DNA of 7,540 bases from Defluviitaleaceae bacterium (GTDB lineage: Bacteria; Bacillota; Clostridia; Lachnospirales; UBA5962). The stretch covers positions 1 through 7,540 of the forward strand of contig WQZK01000085.1 of assembly GCA_009780765.1 (NCBI GenBank), given 5' to 3'. The notes under the pieces were generated by a model. That model ran no database searches, was not told the origin of the DNA, and saw nothing but the letters and a program-made list of their open reading frames with translations. The translations under genes and the position numbers were made by a program. Below are positions 1-5,613 of the stretch, piece after piece. How positions within the stretch are numbered: the stretch's first letter is position 1; each line of letters opens with the position of its first letter.

Positions 1-1
1 A

Positions 2-172
2 TATACAACAGCGCTTATTGCTCTTGTTCCAAGTCATGAGACCAGGAAATATACTATCTCGATGGATTCATCTCTTATGGCTCGAATAGATGCGGTTACC
101 AAAAACCGATCAGCATTTCTTGCGCGAGCAGCGGAAGAAATTTTAGGGACCCGTGCAGGGGCTGGTTCTTAA
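2..172 (+). CDS. hicB: HicB-type antitoxin, C-terminal part (5' end outside window)
   Basis: The frame is open from the window edge and encodes 56 residues before TAA. The segment ETRKYTISMDSSLMARIDAV followed by TKNRSAFLARAAEEIL is the ribbon-helix-helix DNA-binding tail of HicB antitoxins: a short beta strand (KYTISM), a first helix (SLMARIDAV) and the NRSAFLARAA second helix. HicB proteins neutralise HicA, a small dsRNA-binding-fold mRNA interferase, and repress their own operon through this tail. The N-terminal HicA-binding domain and hicA itself would lie to the left. The last six residues (RAGAGS) and the stop codon come from the 98-bp repeat starting at 153, so the natural C-terminus was replaced or extended. 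An internal ATG at 62 exists, but homology continues upstream of it, so it is not the start. The family call is strong; whether the fused protein still works is unknown. Confidence 0.8.
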   Translation, partial: YTTALIALVPSHETRKYTISMDSSLMARIDAVTKNRSAFLARAAEEILGTRAGAGS

Positions 173-250
173 TGATCATCAGTGTGTTGTAAATTTTTCA
201 ACAAAACTAAACAGCTTCCGTAAGTGTTTTTTTGAATTTATTCTTATGTT
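153..250 (+). repeat. 98-bp direct repeat, copy A
   Basis: Begins GTGCAGGGGCTGGTTCTTAA and ends TTCTTATGTT. It matches 5614-5710 in the same orientation with about five substitutions and one deletion in a T run (7 T against C plus 5 T). The left edge is sharp in both copies, directly before GTGCAGGGG, which looks like the outer end of a mobile element. In this copy the homologous reading frame on the minus strand continues inward past the repeat. It may be an insertion-sequence end, a small dispersed repeat or an attachment site; the sequence does not decide between these. Confidence 0.85.
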
Positions 251-410
251 TAAAGTGATATTTTCCCATAGCCCTAGTACATTCTTCAATAGATGATTTT
301 TGATTAGGAGGTAATTTTAATGTCACTTTTCTCATTTGTCTTGCGTGATTTCTTGCTGCATGATTATGTAAATAACATTGAATTAAATCTTCTTCTGATA
401 AATTTAATAT
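207..410 (-). pseudogene. 5'-truncated reading frame of unknown family, probably part of the repeated mobile element
   Basis: A 67-codon minus-strand frame ends in TAG at 207. It reads LNLSEEDLIQCYLHNHAARN early, KVTLKLPPNQ in the middle and ends KTLTEAV. A TAA directly precedes it in the same frame, and there is no ATG before residue 26, so the 5' part is missing or broken. The composition (basic, His/Asn-rich, ordered helices) looks like real protein. I do not recognise the family. Its stop lies about 54 bp inside the sharp outer edge of the 98-bp repeat, the spacing expected for the last gene of an insertion sequence. In copy B of the repeat the same frame carries a one-base deletion and stops at once. 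A frame continuing upstream of the TAA (to about 490) could be the eroded front half, but this is weak. Confidence 0.45.
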
Positions 411-680
411 TTATCCTATGTGGAAATGCATGAAGCCATTGGGAATAAAATATGGGCAATAAAGAGATAAAAAATACATCCTTCCAGGCATTTTAAAATA
501 AACTGAAAAAATAGCTTGCAAATAATGTTATGCGGTCGAGGTCATTTTTCAAAAAGTGATAAATCCGACAGCTTGGATATGCGAAGTTTGCCCCTTTGCA
601 AATAACGCTTTTTCTATTTAGCACAACATATTTTATTTTTTGCAAGAAATTTTACCTATTCGTTTTGCCCCACTTACGAC
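411..680. other. AT-rich intergenic stretch with no recognisable gene
   Basis: No convincing gene is visible on either strand. A minus-strand frame of 26 codons (ATG at 490 to the TAA at 411-413) lies in phase with the remnant to its left but has no recognisable content. The 12-mer-like word TTGCAAATAA occurs twice (about 517-526 and 597-606). A GCAAAACG/CGTTATTTGC imperfect inverted pair spans about 600-668 and could be a decayed recombination site. Confidence 0.5.
527..533 (-). other. Integron R''-like half-site (GCATAAC)
   Basis: The plus strand reads GTTATGCGG. The same 8-mer GTTATGCG occurs three times in this window (527, 3096, 4458), always in the same orientation, and at 4458 it forms one end of a complete attC-like structure. 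Here no matching RYYYAAC partner is visible at the expected distance on the left, so it can only be the relic of a cassette end or chance. Confidence 0.3.
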
Positions 681-708
681 CGCAGTTGTACACGGATGTA
701 CAACTGCG
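681..708. repeat. Perfect 12-bp inverted repeat with 4-nt loop
   Basis: The arms 681-692 (CGCAGTTGTACA) and 697-708 are exactly complementary around the loop CGGA. It lies 75 bp past the stop of the SUMF1-like gene. On the minus strand no T-run follows, so it is not a textbook intrinsic terminator for that gene. On the plus strand it is followed by TGAGATTAAATTTTTT, so it could end rightward transcripts. It may instead be an mRNA 3'-end stabiliser, a protein-binding palindrome or a dispersed repeat. Confidence 0.65.
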
Positions 709-782
709 TGAGATTAAATTTTTTGGTACCAGGCATTAAACGCTGCTGATGACATGCACTCTGCGAATACAGCTCGCGCCTC

Positions 783-2009
783 CTAAGGGGCGGGGCGGGC
801 CACACGGAAGCCGACGTGGTTGTTCCGGAAGAACGGGCTGCCTCTTTCCCAATAGACGACACGCGCGTCGGTCGAGAATAAGTTGAAGCTCCCGCCACGT
901 CTCACGGGCCATGTTTCCCCCCCTCCTCGGGGCATGCCCTCGGGATCAGTTACAGCCTCTCCTGTACCAGGACGGCCACCAGCCACATCCCAAACCCACT
1001 CCCACACGTTTCCGCTCATGTCATATAATCCCAACCCGTTAGGTATCAAAAGCCCCACCATTCGAGGGCTGTTCCCACTGTTCATGCTAGTCCACGCTAC
1101 CTCATTAAGATTATTGCTTCCAGACCATGTAGTGTTATCAGGATTGTTGCCGCCTTTCGCAGCAAACTCCCACTGTGCCTCTGTAGGCAGTCGGTATCCG
1201 GTTGAGTTTGGAACTATTCTGACATTACTCCATCTGTCTATAATTGAACGGGCGTCTGATGAACCTGGCAAATTACCCCATGTATCAGGGTTAGTACTCC
1301 AACTTGTTGGATTAGGCCACTGATTAGGCAGCTCATACGCCGGCGTTAACCTCTGCTGGATGCTTAAGCGATTGGCAAATACTATCGCGTAATACCAGCT
1401 CACATGCGTAATAGGACGCTGGTTCATATTGGCGCCTCCTGCTGCCGCATTCTCCTCTGCGTTAAACCCGACTGTACTCCAATTTGGATGAGACAAAGGA
1501 ATACGGTTGGTGTTCCCTTCCATTACCGCCGTAAACTGCGCCCTTGTTATTGGTGTACGGCCGATGTAAAAACTGCTCAGTGTTACAAATGATACCGGAT
1601 CAACATTTTCGCCGCCGCCTGTTCCCAGATTCTGGCCAAACACGAATGTTCCACCCTCTACACGTACCATCTCAACCCCGTCATCGGCAGCCTCTGGTAT
1701 CCATCTGGCAAACAATACTGTATTGCCGGTAACCGTAATGGATGCGCCGCCGGCATGGTTGGTTCCGGTTCCTTCCGCATTGGTATTCCAGCCGCCGAAA
1801 ACGTATCCGTCCCTTAACAGCGATCCCTGCCACGGCAGCGTTATACTCGCTCCGCTTGCCGCATTCTGCGAAGGCGGTGCCGTTCCTGTTGTTGGGTTGT
1901 TGGCGTTAAACATTACAATGAAAGTACCGGGGCTACCTGCAACGCTGCCGGGGAAGCCCGCAGTCAGAACCAGCGCCGCCGCCAAAACAATTAACACTTT
2001 ACTTTTCAT
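783..2009 (-). CDS. Secreted protein with InlB-type repeat and SUMF1/FGE-like domain
   Basis: A 408-residue protein. Residues 1-24 form a Sec signal peptide (MKSK, a hydrophobic core, then SVAG). Residues 28-103 are an InlB B-repeat (Listeria-Bacteroides repeat type), seen in TFIVMFNANN, GYVFGGWNTNAEGTG and TVLFARW. Residues 112-406 are a formylglycine-generating-enzyme/SUMF1 fold: MVRVEGGTFVFG, FYIGRTPITRAQF, RPITHVSWYYAIVFANRLS, GYRLPTEAQWEFAA (271-284), GLYDMSGNVWEWVWD, VRRGGSF (369-375) and GFRVAR. There is no cysteine in the protein, so it lacks the active-site cysteines of true sulfatase activators. A binding role outside the cytoplasm, such as carbohydrate or surface interaction, is more likely (inference). 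The start is fixed by CTCCT complementarity: AGGAGG at 2017-2022 lies 7 bp before ATG. The gene is GC-rich, unlike the AT-rich region to its right. It is monocistronic here, read from the promoter at 2100-2128. Domain calls are strong; function is not known. Confidence 0.92.
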   Translation of the reverse strand: MKSKVLIVLAAALVLTAGFPGSVAGSPGTFIVMFNANNPTTGTAPPSQNAASGASITLPWQGSLLRDGYVFGGWNTNAEGTGTNHAGGASITVTGNTVLFARWIPEAADDGVEMVRVEGGTFVFGQNLGTGGGENVDPVSFVTLSSFYIGRTPITRAQFTAVMEGNTNRIPLSHPNWSTVGFNAEENAAAGGANMNQRPITHVSWYYAIVFANRLSIQQRLTPAYELPNQWPNPTSWSTNPDTWGNLPGSSDARSIIDRWSNVRIVPNSTGYRLPTEAQWEFAAKGGNNPDNTTWSGSNNLNEVAWTSMNSGNSPRMVGLLIPNGLGLYDMSGNVWEWVWDVAGGRPGTGEAVTDPEGMPRGGGETWPVRRGGSFNLFSTDARVVYWERGSPFFRNNHVGFRVARPAP

Positions 2010-2031
2010 TATTTATCCTCCTGCTTCTTTG

Positions 2032-2048
2032 TCCGGGCGATGCCCGGA
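2032..2048 (-). promoter_or_regulatory. Hairpin in the leader of the SUMF1-like gene
   Basis: TCCGGGC and GCCCGGA pair perfectly around GAT, just upstream of the Shine-Dalgarno sequence. The hairpin lies within the transcript expected from the promoter at 2100-2128. There is no T-run, so it is not a terminator. It could protect the 5' end of the mRNA or be a REP-like repeat. Confidence 0.45.
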
Positions 2049-2099
2049 AAGCAAGCGGCTTCCTGAGTAACCCCGGCTTGATACTGTTGATTGTTTTTT

Positions 2100-2128
2100 A
2101 TTTTCCCCCAGTTTTGGCAGGATGTCAA
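2100..2128 (-). promoter_or_regulatory. Sigma-70-type promoter for the SUMF1-like gene
   Basis: On the minus strand a perfect -35 TTGACA (2123-2128) is followed after 17 bp by GAAAAT (2100-2105; 4 of 6 matches). Transcription would start near 2093, giving a leader of about 85 nt that holds the hairpin and a strong AGGAGG. The spacer is flanked by CCCCC and GGGGG runs, which could pair in a transcript from the upstream promoter. Confidence 0.5.
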
Positions 2129-2590
2129 CGGGGGTTAAGAAAAAGGTGTCAAACACAGCATCATAAACTTAAGACTGTAAACAGCGTTGTGCTTGGTACC
2201 AATACGCAATGCCTGGCACCTGCCTAGGCGAGTGAGAAAACGCAGCGTTTTAAGAGAGCTGATATGGGGGGGGAATCCTATCAACTAGCAGCGAAGCCAT
2301 TTAACATAATAAACAGTAAAGGTTCGTGTTATATCCAAAAACAATTGTTAATACGAAGTTTAAGTTAATTATAAAATATTAAACTATGCTGTCAAGAGGA
2401 CTTTGGATTTTGAAAATATTGCTTTGAGCAACATGAGTGTGGCGTTCAGTGGTGCGAAGACTGTGGATCGAAGTTTTCTTGTGAATTTTTGCTCGCCGAA
2501 TTTTAGCAAATATTTTTCTTCATCAAAGTGAGTTAATGGAAATATATGAAAAGATTATTGATAAAAAAAATGAGCATAGTAATTTTTAGT
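2129..2590. other. Non-coding stretch with promoter and short repeats
   Basis: No complete gene is visible. Contents: a near-palindrome GGTACCAATACGCAATGCCTGG at about 2195-2216, whose reverse complement resembles GGTACCAGGCATT at 724-736 on the far side of the SUMF1-like gene; a palindromic GCCTAGGC at 2222-2229; a run of eight G at 2266-2273; a consensus promoter at 2368-2395; and short open frames at 2400-2560 on both strands with no clear homology. Confidence 0.5.
2368..2395 (-). promoter_or_regulatory. Consensus sigma-70 promoter reading left
   Basis: The minus strand has TTGACA (2390-2395), a 16-bp spacer and TATAAT (2368-2373): both hexamers are perfect. The first gene downstream is the SUMF1-like gene, about 350 nt away, behind a second promoter. 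It could be a distal promoter for that gene, an outward promoter left by a mobile element, or an orphan. The AT-rich context raises the chance of fortuitous hexamers, but a double perfect match is rare. Confidence 0.5.
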
Positions 2591-3012
2591 TTCACTCGGA
2601 GGTAACTGTAGGGTGAATTGCCATGCTTGTTCACATCAGGACTTCACTGAATACTTTTTCTATCTCTCCATTCATTCCTGATACAAAGTTTGATATTGTT
2701 GTATAATGAGGCTCTGCATCTTCTGCCAATGCTTTTACTATCATGTTTGTTTCGCACATTTTTGCTATCTTGCGGGAGGTTATCACACCCATTGAGTAAC
2801 AGATAGAGGATTATTTTTAACAATATTCTTGGTTCTATTGCTGCTGCCTCGGTTAAATCGCTGTTATATTTATCGTCGAAAATACTTAAGTCTAGTTTTT
2901 TATCGATTAAATGAGTTAAGGTATATTTGTATGTGCCCTTAATTATTTGCTCAGACAGGTTGATGGTTAAAAATAGTCCGCGCCCTTTTTCAGTTTCTTT
3001 GTAGCGTGCCAT
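2591..3012 (-). pseudogene. IS1182-type transposase, N-terminal remnant with frameshift and deletion
   Basis: The first frame (ATG at 3012) reads MARYKETEKGRGLFLTINLS, IIKGTYKYTLTHLIDKKLDLSIF, then EPRILLKIILYL. This is the DUF772-containing N-terminus of IS1182-family DDE transposases. Near 2795-2805 a frameshift occurs. The homology continues in another frame as YSMGVITSRKIAKMCETNM, then AEPHYTTISNFVSGMNGEIE and KVFSEVLM before a TGA at 2631. A last fragment (MAI, then LQLPPSE at 2591-2611) resembles the family segment FAIDG-LPSNASKE, implying a small internal deletion and another shift. The DDE catalytic core (about two thirds of a normal 450-550-residue protein) is absent, so this copy is dead. 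It lies where the left part of the neighbouring cassette's attC should be, so its insertion may have damaged that site. Confidence 0.85.
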
Positions 3013-3095
3013 AATATATTATCTTATCATGACACAGGACGAAGCGCTAGTTTATTTTATACTCGTTATTTAGTATATTGCTTTTCTGCAATCCA

Positions 3096-3102
3096 GTTAT
3101 GC
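3096..3102 (-). other. R''-like half of an attC site after the HEPN gene
   Basis: The minus strand reads GTCGCATAACTGG, 21 bp past the stop of the HEPN-type gene. That is the position and orientation expected for the start of its cassette attC. Further left lies a small hairpin (ATTGC at 3077-3081 with GCAAT at 3088-3092). No good GTTRRRY partner is found before the IS1182 remnant; the only candidate is the poor AACTAGCGC around 3044-3052. The site is therefore read as incomplete or decayed. Confidence 0.4.
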
Positions 3103-3122
3103 GACGTAGCCTGTTGTGCAGT

Positions 3123-4262
3123 TTATAATCTAAAAATATTATCACCTTTAAACAAATTATACTTTTCTTGTTCAAATTTTTTAACTATTTTGTCAATATC
3201 AAGCTCTGAAAAAATAAAGAAAATTGGAGGTAATTTATAGTATTCATCATAAATATAAAAAGCTCTTTTTTTGATTTTATTAATTCTTTTTTGTAAAAAA
3301 TCAATAAAGTTATTAGTTATAAGAAATAAATTTATACACTCTTCTTCTAAAGGATTAAAGTCACCATGAATAATTTTATTCCTACTTTTATAAACATTAT
3401 TATACCATAACGAGACTATTTTATTATCATTTAAGGACCAATTCCCTTCTAGTAATTTAGGCATTTTATTTTTGATAAGATGCATGAAAGAAATTTCCTC
3501 TAAAATATCCGTTATTTCATCTTCCAATTTTCCTTCCTGTTTTAATGATAATTTATAAATGGATCTAATAAAAGATTCAATTGTCATTTGCATAAAAATT
3601 ATTGCCTCAGAATAATTACAATTTAAAACATAATATTTTGCTTTGTTATAAAGAATCCTAACACTTTTAAATGCATTTTCTTCATAATATAATTTATCGG
3701 CTATATTTCTTACAATTTTAAAGCTATCATCATCTATTGGGAGCATAATAGTTTTATAGTTTGCATTAGTTAGAAAAAAAGAAGAATCAAGAATATCAAA
3801 ATTGGGTAAACTTATTATCTGATAAAATATTCCATTAAAAAAACTAGTTGGGGTTATATTCGTAATATTTCCATCATGTAAAACCATTAATAATGAATTA
3901 ATAAAAATATTTAATATATCTAGAGCTTCATTGAGAAGATCATATATTTTTTTATCATCATCAATTTTAATTTCAAAATTATGAAAAAACACACATTCAA
4001 TTCTACTTCTATTATAACTAAAATTTCCTAAGCTTATCTCTTTTTTAACATCAGGAAATGTAGGCTCATTAATGGAATCTATAAAAGTATCAAAAATAAT
4101 TACTTGTGATGCATTTGTGAAATTGACCGTATATATCTGTTTGTCTTTTATAGGCAACATAAAAGGTAAATTAATTATGAAATTTATTGCACCAGATGGC
4201 TCAAACAAGAAATTACTTTTTACTAAATTATATAAATCATAATCAAAATGGAATTTGTTCAC
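3123..4262 (-). CDS. Uncharacterised protein with a C-terminal HEPN-like RNase domain; likely cassette-borne
   Basis: A 379-residue, AT-rich, soluble protein without signal peptide or membrane segments. Residues 1-190 are a mixed alpha/beta region (beta-rich stretches such as KQIYTVNFTN and ASQVIIFDTF) that I do not recognise. Residues 200-330 are helical and fit a HEPN domain: the helix YNKAKYYVLNCNYSEAIIFM, a second helix with MTIESFIRSIYKL, then WYNNVYKSRNKIIHGDF. R294-N295-K-I-I-H299 is the R-N-x3-H catalytic signature of HEPN ribonucleases, here followed by G-D as in the Apea-like HEPN families. Such proteins commonly act as RNases in toxin-antitoxin and phage-defence systems. The start is GTG with GAGG 11 bp upstream; no ATG fits better. 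It lies between an R' site at 4340-4346 and a half-site at 3096-3102, so it is probably a single-gene integron cassette. No antitoxin partner is visible. The HEPN call rests on motif reading, without a profile search. Confidence 0.7.
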   Translation of the reverse strand: MNKFHFDYDLYNLVKSNFLFEPSGAINFIINLPFMLPIKDKQIYTVNFTNASQVIIFDTFIDSINEPTFPDVKKEISLGNFSYNRSRIECVFFHNFEIKIDDDKKIYDLLNEALDILNIFINSLLMVLHDGNITNITPTSFFNGIFYQIISLPNFDILDSSFFLTNANYKTIMLPIDDDSFKIVRNIADKLYYEENAFKSVRILYNKAKYYVLNCNYSEAIIFMQMTIESFIRSIYKLSLKQEGKLEDEITDILEEISFMHLIKNKMPKLLEGNWSLNDNKIVSLWYNNVYKSRNKIIHGDFNPLEEECINLFLITNNFIDFLQKRINKIKKRAFYIYDEYYKLPPIFFIFSELDIDKIVKKFEQEKYNLFKGDNIFRL

Positions 4263-4339
4263 AAAGTTTGCCTCACAATAAAAAATCTTTAACTTTAATT
4301 ACTAAGGATATGTTTTAGATTCATTATTTTAATTATTGC

Positions 4340-4464
4340 GCCTAACGAAAAAAATGAATGACATTTTGCCATCTCTGCAAACCTGCGGTAGAAGTTTTGC
4401 TTGGGAGCGAGCGTAGCGACTGACCTTGTAAAAATGGTGCCCGCGCCACCGGTTGCCGTTATGC
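4340..4464 (-). other. Integron attC-like recombination site
   Basis: Read on the minus strand, the 125-bp element starts with R'' GCATAAC (4458-4464) and ends with R' GTTAGGC (4340-4346). The latter is a perfect GTTRRRY with the crossover expected after the G. The two ends are complementary apart from one A/G mismatch, and the pairing extends by the flanking C and G. An inner pair, CATTTT with AAAATG (4431-4436 and 4362-4367), gives the L''/L' type of second stem. The length fits the 57-141 bp range known for attC sites. The site follows the outer-membrane gene in the correct orientation. The centre also holds a GC-rich hairpin (GGTG...CACC near 4436-4450). The inner arms are weak, so the call is good but not certain. 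Confidence 0.65.
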
Positions 4465-4565
4465 GGCGTAATTTTTATCGCGTGTTGAACGATGGTTTTA
4501 CTTTTTTATTACTTATACCTCAATGTGATTTCCAAAAACACTAAAAAATATAAATCTATATACAT

Positions 4566-5342
4566 TTAGAATCTTAACCCAAAACTAATACCAACGCTTA
4601 TATTCCTATCTCCGCTACTTGTTTCAGTTAATGAACTATTATCAATAAAGGAAATCTCCATCTCTGTATTAATTCTTATAGGAATATTCATGCTTAAACC
4701 AAAATAAAAAGAATTTATGAGAAAACTCAATCCAGGTTGTAAACTAAACTGAAAAATATTCAAAGATATATCGTCAATTAAATCAATAAATGCTACTCCA
4801 CCAACTAAATATGATAATTCGGCAGAAATCTCTCTGTTTAAGTTTTCTGAACTAGAATATCTAAACCAAGAAAATGGCATTGCTATTCTTGGAATAACTG
4901 TCATATTTCCTTTGTTTATATGTGTACCAACCGAAGGGGAAATTTCAAATGTAAATCCACTGAATAATGTATCTCCAGATCTTATCACAGGTGAATTCTG
5001 AAAAAGCCAAAAGCCTCTTTCTTTTGCAGTTACTCTACCATAACCTACAGAAATTCCCAAATCAGAAAATATTTGCCCAAAGTTATATCCTATCATACCA
5101 CCCAAGCCAATAGCAAATTCTGATGAATATATATCAAAAAGTAAATAATCATCTGTAGAAAATGCAAAAGATAAAGTGCCACCTAGCCTTAAATTATCTT
5201 CTCTTTGAATTATGTAGCTACCCCCAATTCCAAAAAAGCCTTCTTGGAATGAAATACTGGCACCAGCAATTTGATATTGGTCTTCGGCAAATACTAAAGT
5301 CGAAAAAAATAGTATAACACCAAGCAATAAAAGTCTTTTCAT
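4566..5342 (-). CDS. Predicted beta-barrel outer membrane protein, cassette-borne
   Basis: A 258-residue protein. Residues 1-19 are a clear signal peptide (MKRLLLLGVILFFSTLVFA, cleaved before ED). The rest shows alternating hydrophobic and polar residues with Gly/aromatic-rich strands: GFFGIGGSYIIQRE, LRLGGTLSFAFS, SEFAIGLGGMIGYNFGQIF, LGISVGYGRV, LSFLINSFYFGLSMNIPIRI. The C-terminus is ISVGISFGLRF with a final Phe, the usual signal for barrel insertion. I count roughly ten possible strands. No named family is recognised. The start is supported by GAGG seven bp before ATG. It has its own promoter (5372-5401) and is followed by an attC-like site, so the cassette may be expressed independently of its place in the array. 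Surface exposure would let the host vary its envelope by cassette exchange (inference). Class call is good; role is unknown. Confidence 0.75.
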   Translation of the reverse strand: MKRLLLLGVILFFSTLVFAEDQYQIAGASISFQEGFFGIGGSYIIQREDNLRLGGTLSFAFSTDDYLLFDIYSSEFAIGLGGMIGYNFGQIFSDLGISVGYGRVTAKERGFWLFQNSPVIRSGDTLFSGFTFEISPSVGTHINKGNMTVIPRIAMPFSWFRYSSSENLNREISAELSYLVGGVAFIDLIDDISLNIFQFSLQPGLSFLINSFYFGLSMNIPIRINTEMEISFIDNSSLTETSSGDRNISVGISFGLRF

Positions 5343-5371
5343 TTTATAACCTCGCAGTATTTATCTTAATT

Positions 5372-5401
5372 ATTTTAACCAATTATGATTGATTGTGTCA
5401 A
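5372..5401 (-). promoter_or_regulatory. Cassette-borne promoter for the outer membrane protein gene
   Basis: On the minus strand a perfect -35 TTGACA (5396-5401) is followed after 18 bp by TAAAAT (5372-5377; 5 of 6). The expected start near 5365 leaves about 23 nt before the ATG at 5342, including GAGG. It lies just inside the right cassette boundary at 5413-5424 and overlaps the end of the recombinase remnant. Confidence 0.6.
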
Positions 5402-5412
5402 CCCTATAAATC

Positions 5413-5424
5413 TTGCGCTTAACG
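5413..5424 (-). other. Right boundary (R'-type core site) of the outer-membrane cassette
   Basis: The plus strand reads TTGCGCTTAACG; the left boundary at 4336-4347 reads TTGCGCCTAACG, identical at 11 of 12 positions. On the minus strand this is CGTTAAGCGCAA, containing a perfect GTTRRRY. The unit between the two crossover points is about 1,077 bp and holds one promoter, one gene and one attC. A caution: recombinase-like sequence seems to continue a few codons past this point (KRKIYR), so the site may be a secondary integration point within the recombinase gene or a coincidence. Confidence 0.45.
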
Positions 5425-5613
5425 TTGTTATTAAAAATATTCTTATAGAAAAATTTAATGGCGCTAATAGCAAGATTTATAGAAGAGGCTGAGTATTTAT
5501 TATCTTTTTCGATAATTGCACAAAATTTTGTAATGTCTTTCTGGCAAATTTCTTCAGGAGTTTTCTGAAGAGTCCGACAAAGCAAGCGGCTATAATATAT
5601 ATAAGAGCGCAAG

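Larger units (their letters stand above)
5370..5612 (-). pseudogene. Tyrosine recombinase, N-terminal core-binding domain only
   Basis: A 73-80 residue minus-strand fragment shows the SAM-like core-binding domain of XerC/D- or IntI-type recombinases: SYIYYSRLLCRTLQKTPEEI, then DITKFCAIIEKDNKYSASSI and NLAISAIKFFYKNIF, with the typical 'SASSINLAISAIKFFY' helix. The catalytic domain (R...HxxR...Y) is wholly absent: after NNNVKRKIYRV the frame runs into the promoter of the next gene and stops. The 5' end is cut at the edge of the 98-bp repeat, so the TTG at 5612 is only a formal start. The fragment reads in the same direction as the cassettes, which is the unusual arrangement reported for the Treponema denticola integron. 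It may therefore be a relic of an integron integrase, but a chromosomal Xer-type or phage integrase fits equally well. Confidence 0.7.

Noticed and set aside
883..2070. Several plus-strand open frames opposite the SUMF1-like gene
   Set aside because: They are shadows of the GC-rich minus-strand gene, with no domain logic, no ribosome-binding sites and overlapping one another.
2411..2413. TGA as a possible selenocysteine codon before the Cys-rich frame
   Set aside because: No downstream SECIS-like hairpin was recognised and the frame is too short to judge.
2390..2550. Minus-strand 53-codon frame ending KSKVLLTA as the transposase C-terminus
   Set aside because: It does not resemble the C-terminal part of IS1182 transposases, and plus-strand frames over the same bases are equally open.
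4400..4455. GC-rich hairpins as a terminator of the outer membrane protein gene
   Set aside because: No T-run follows, and the region is better explained as the interior of the attC-like site.
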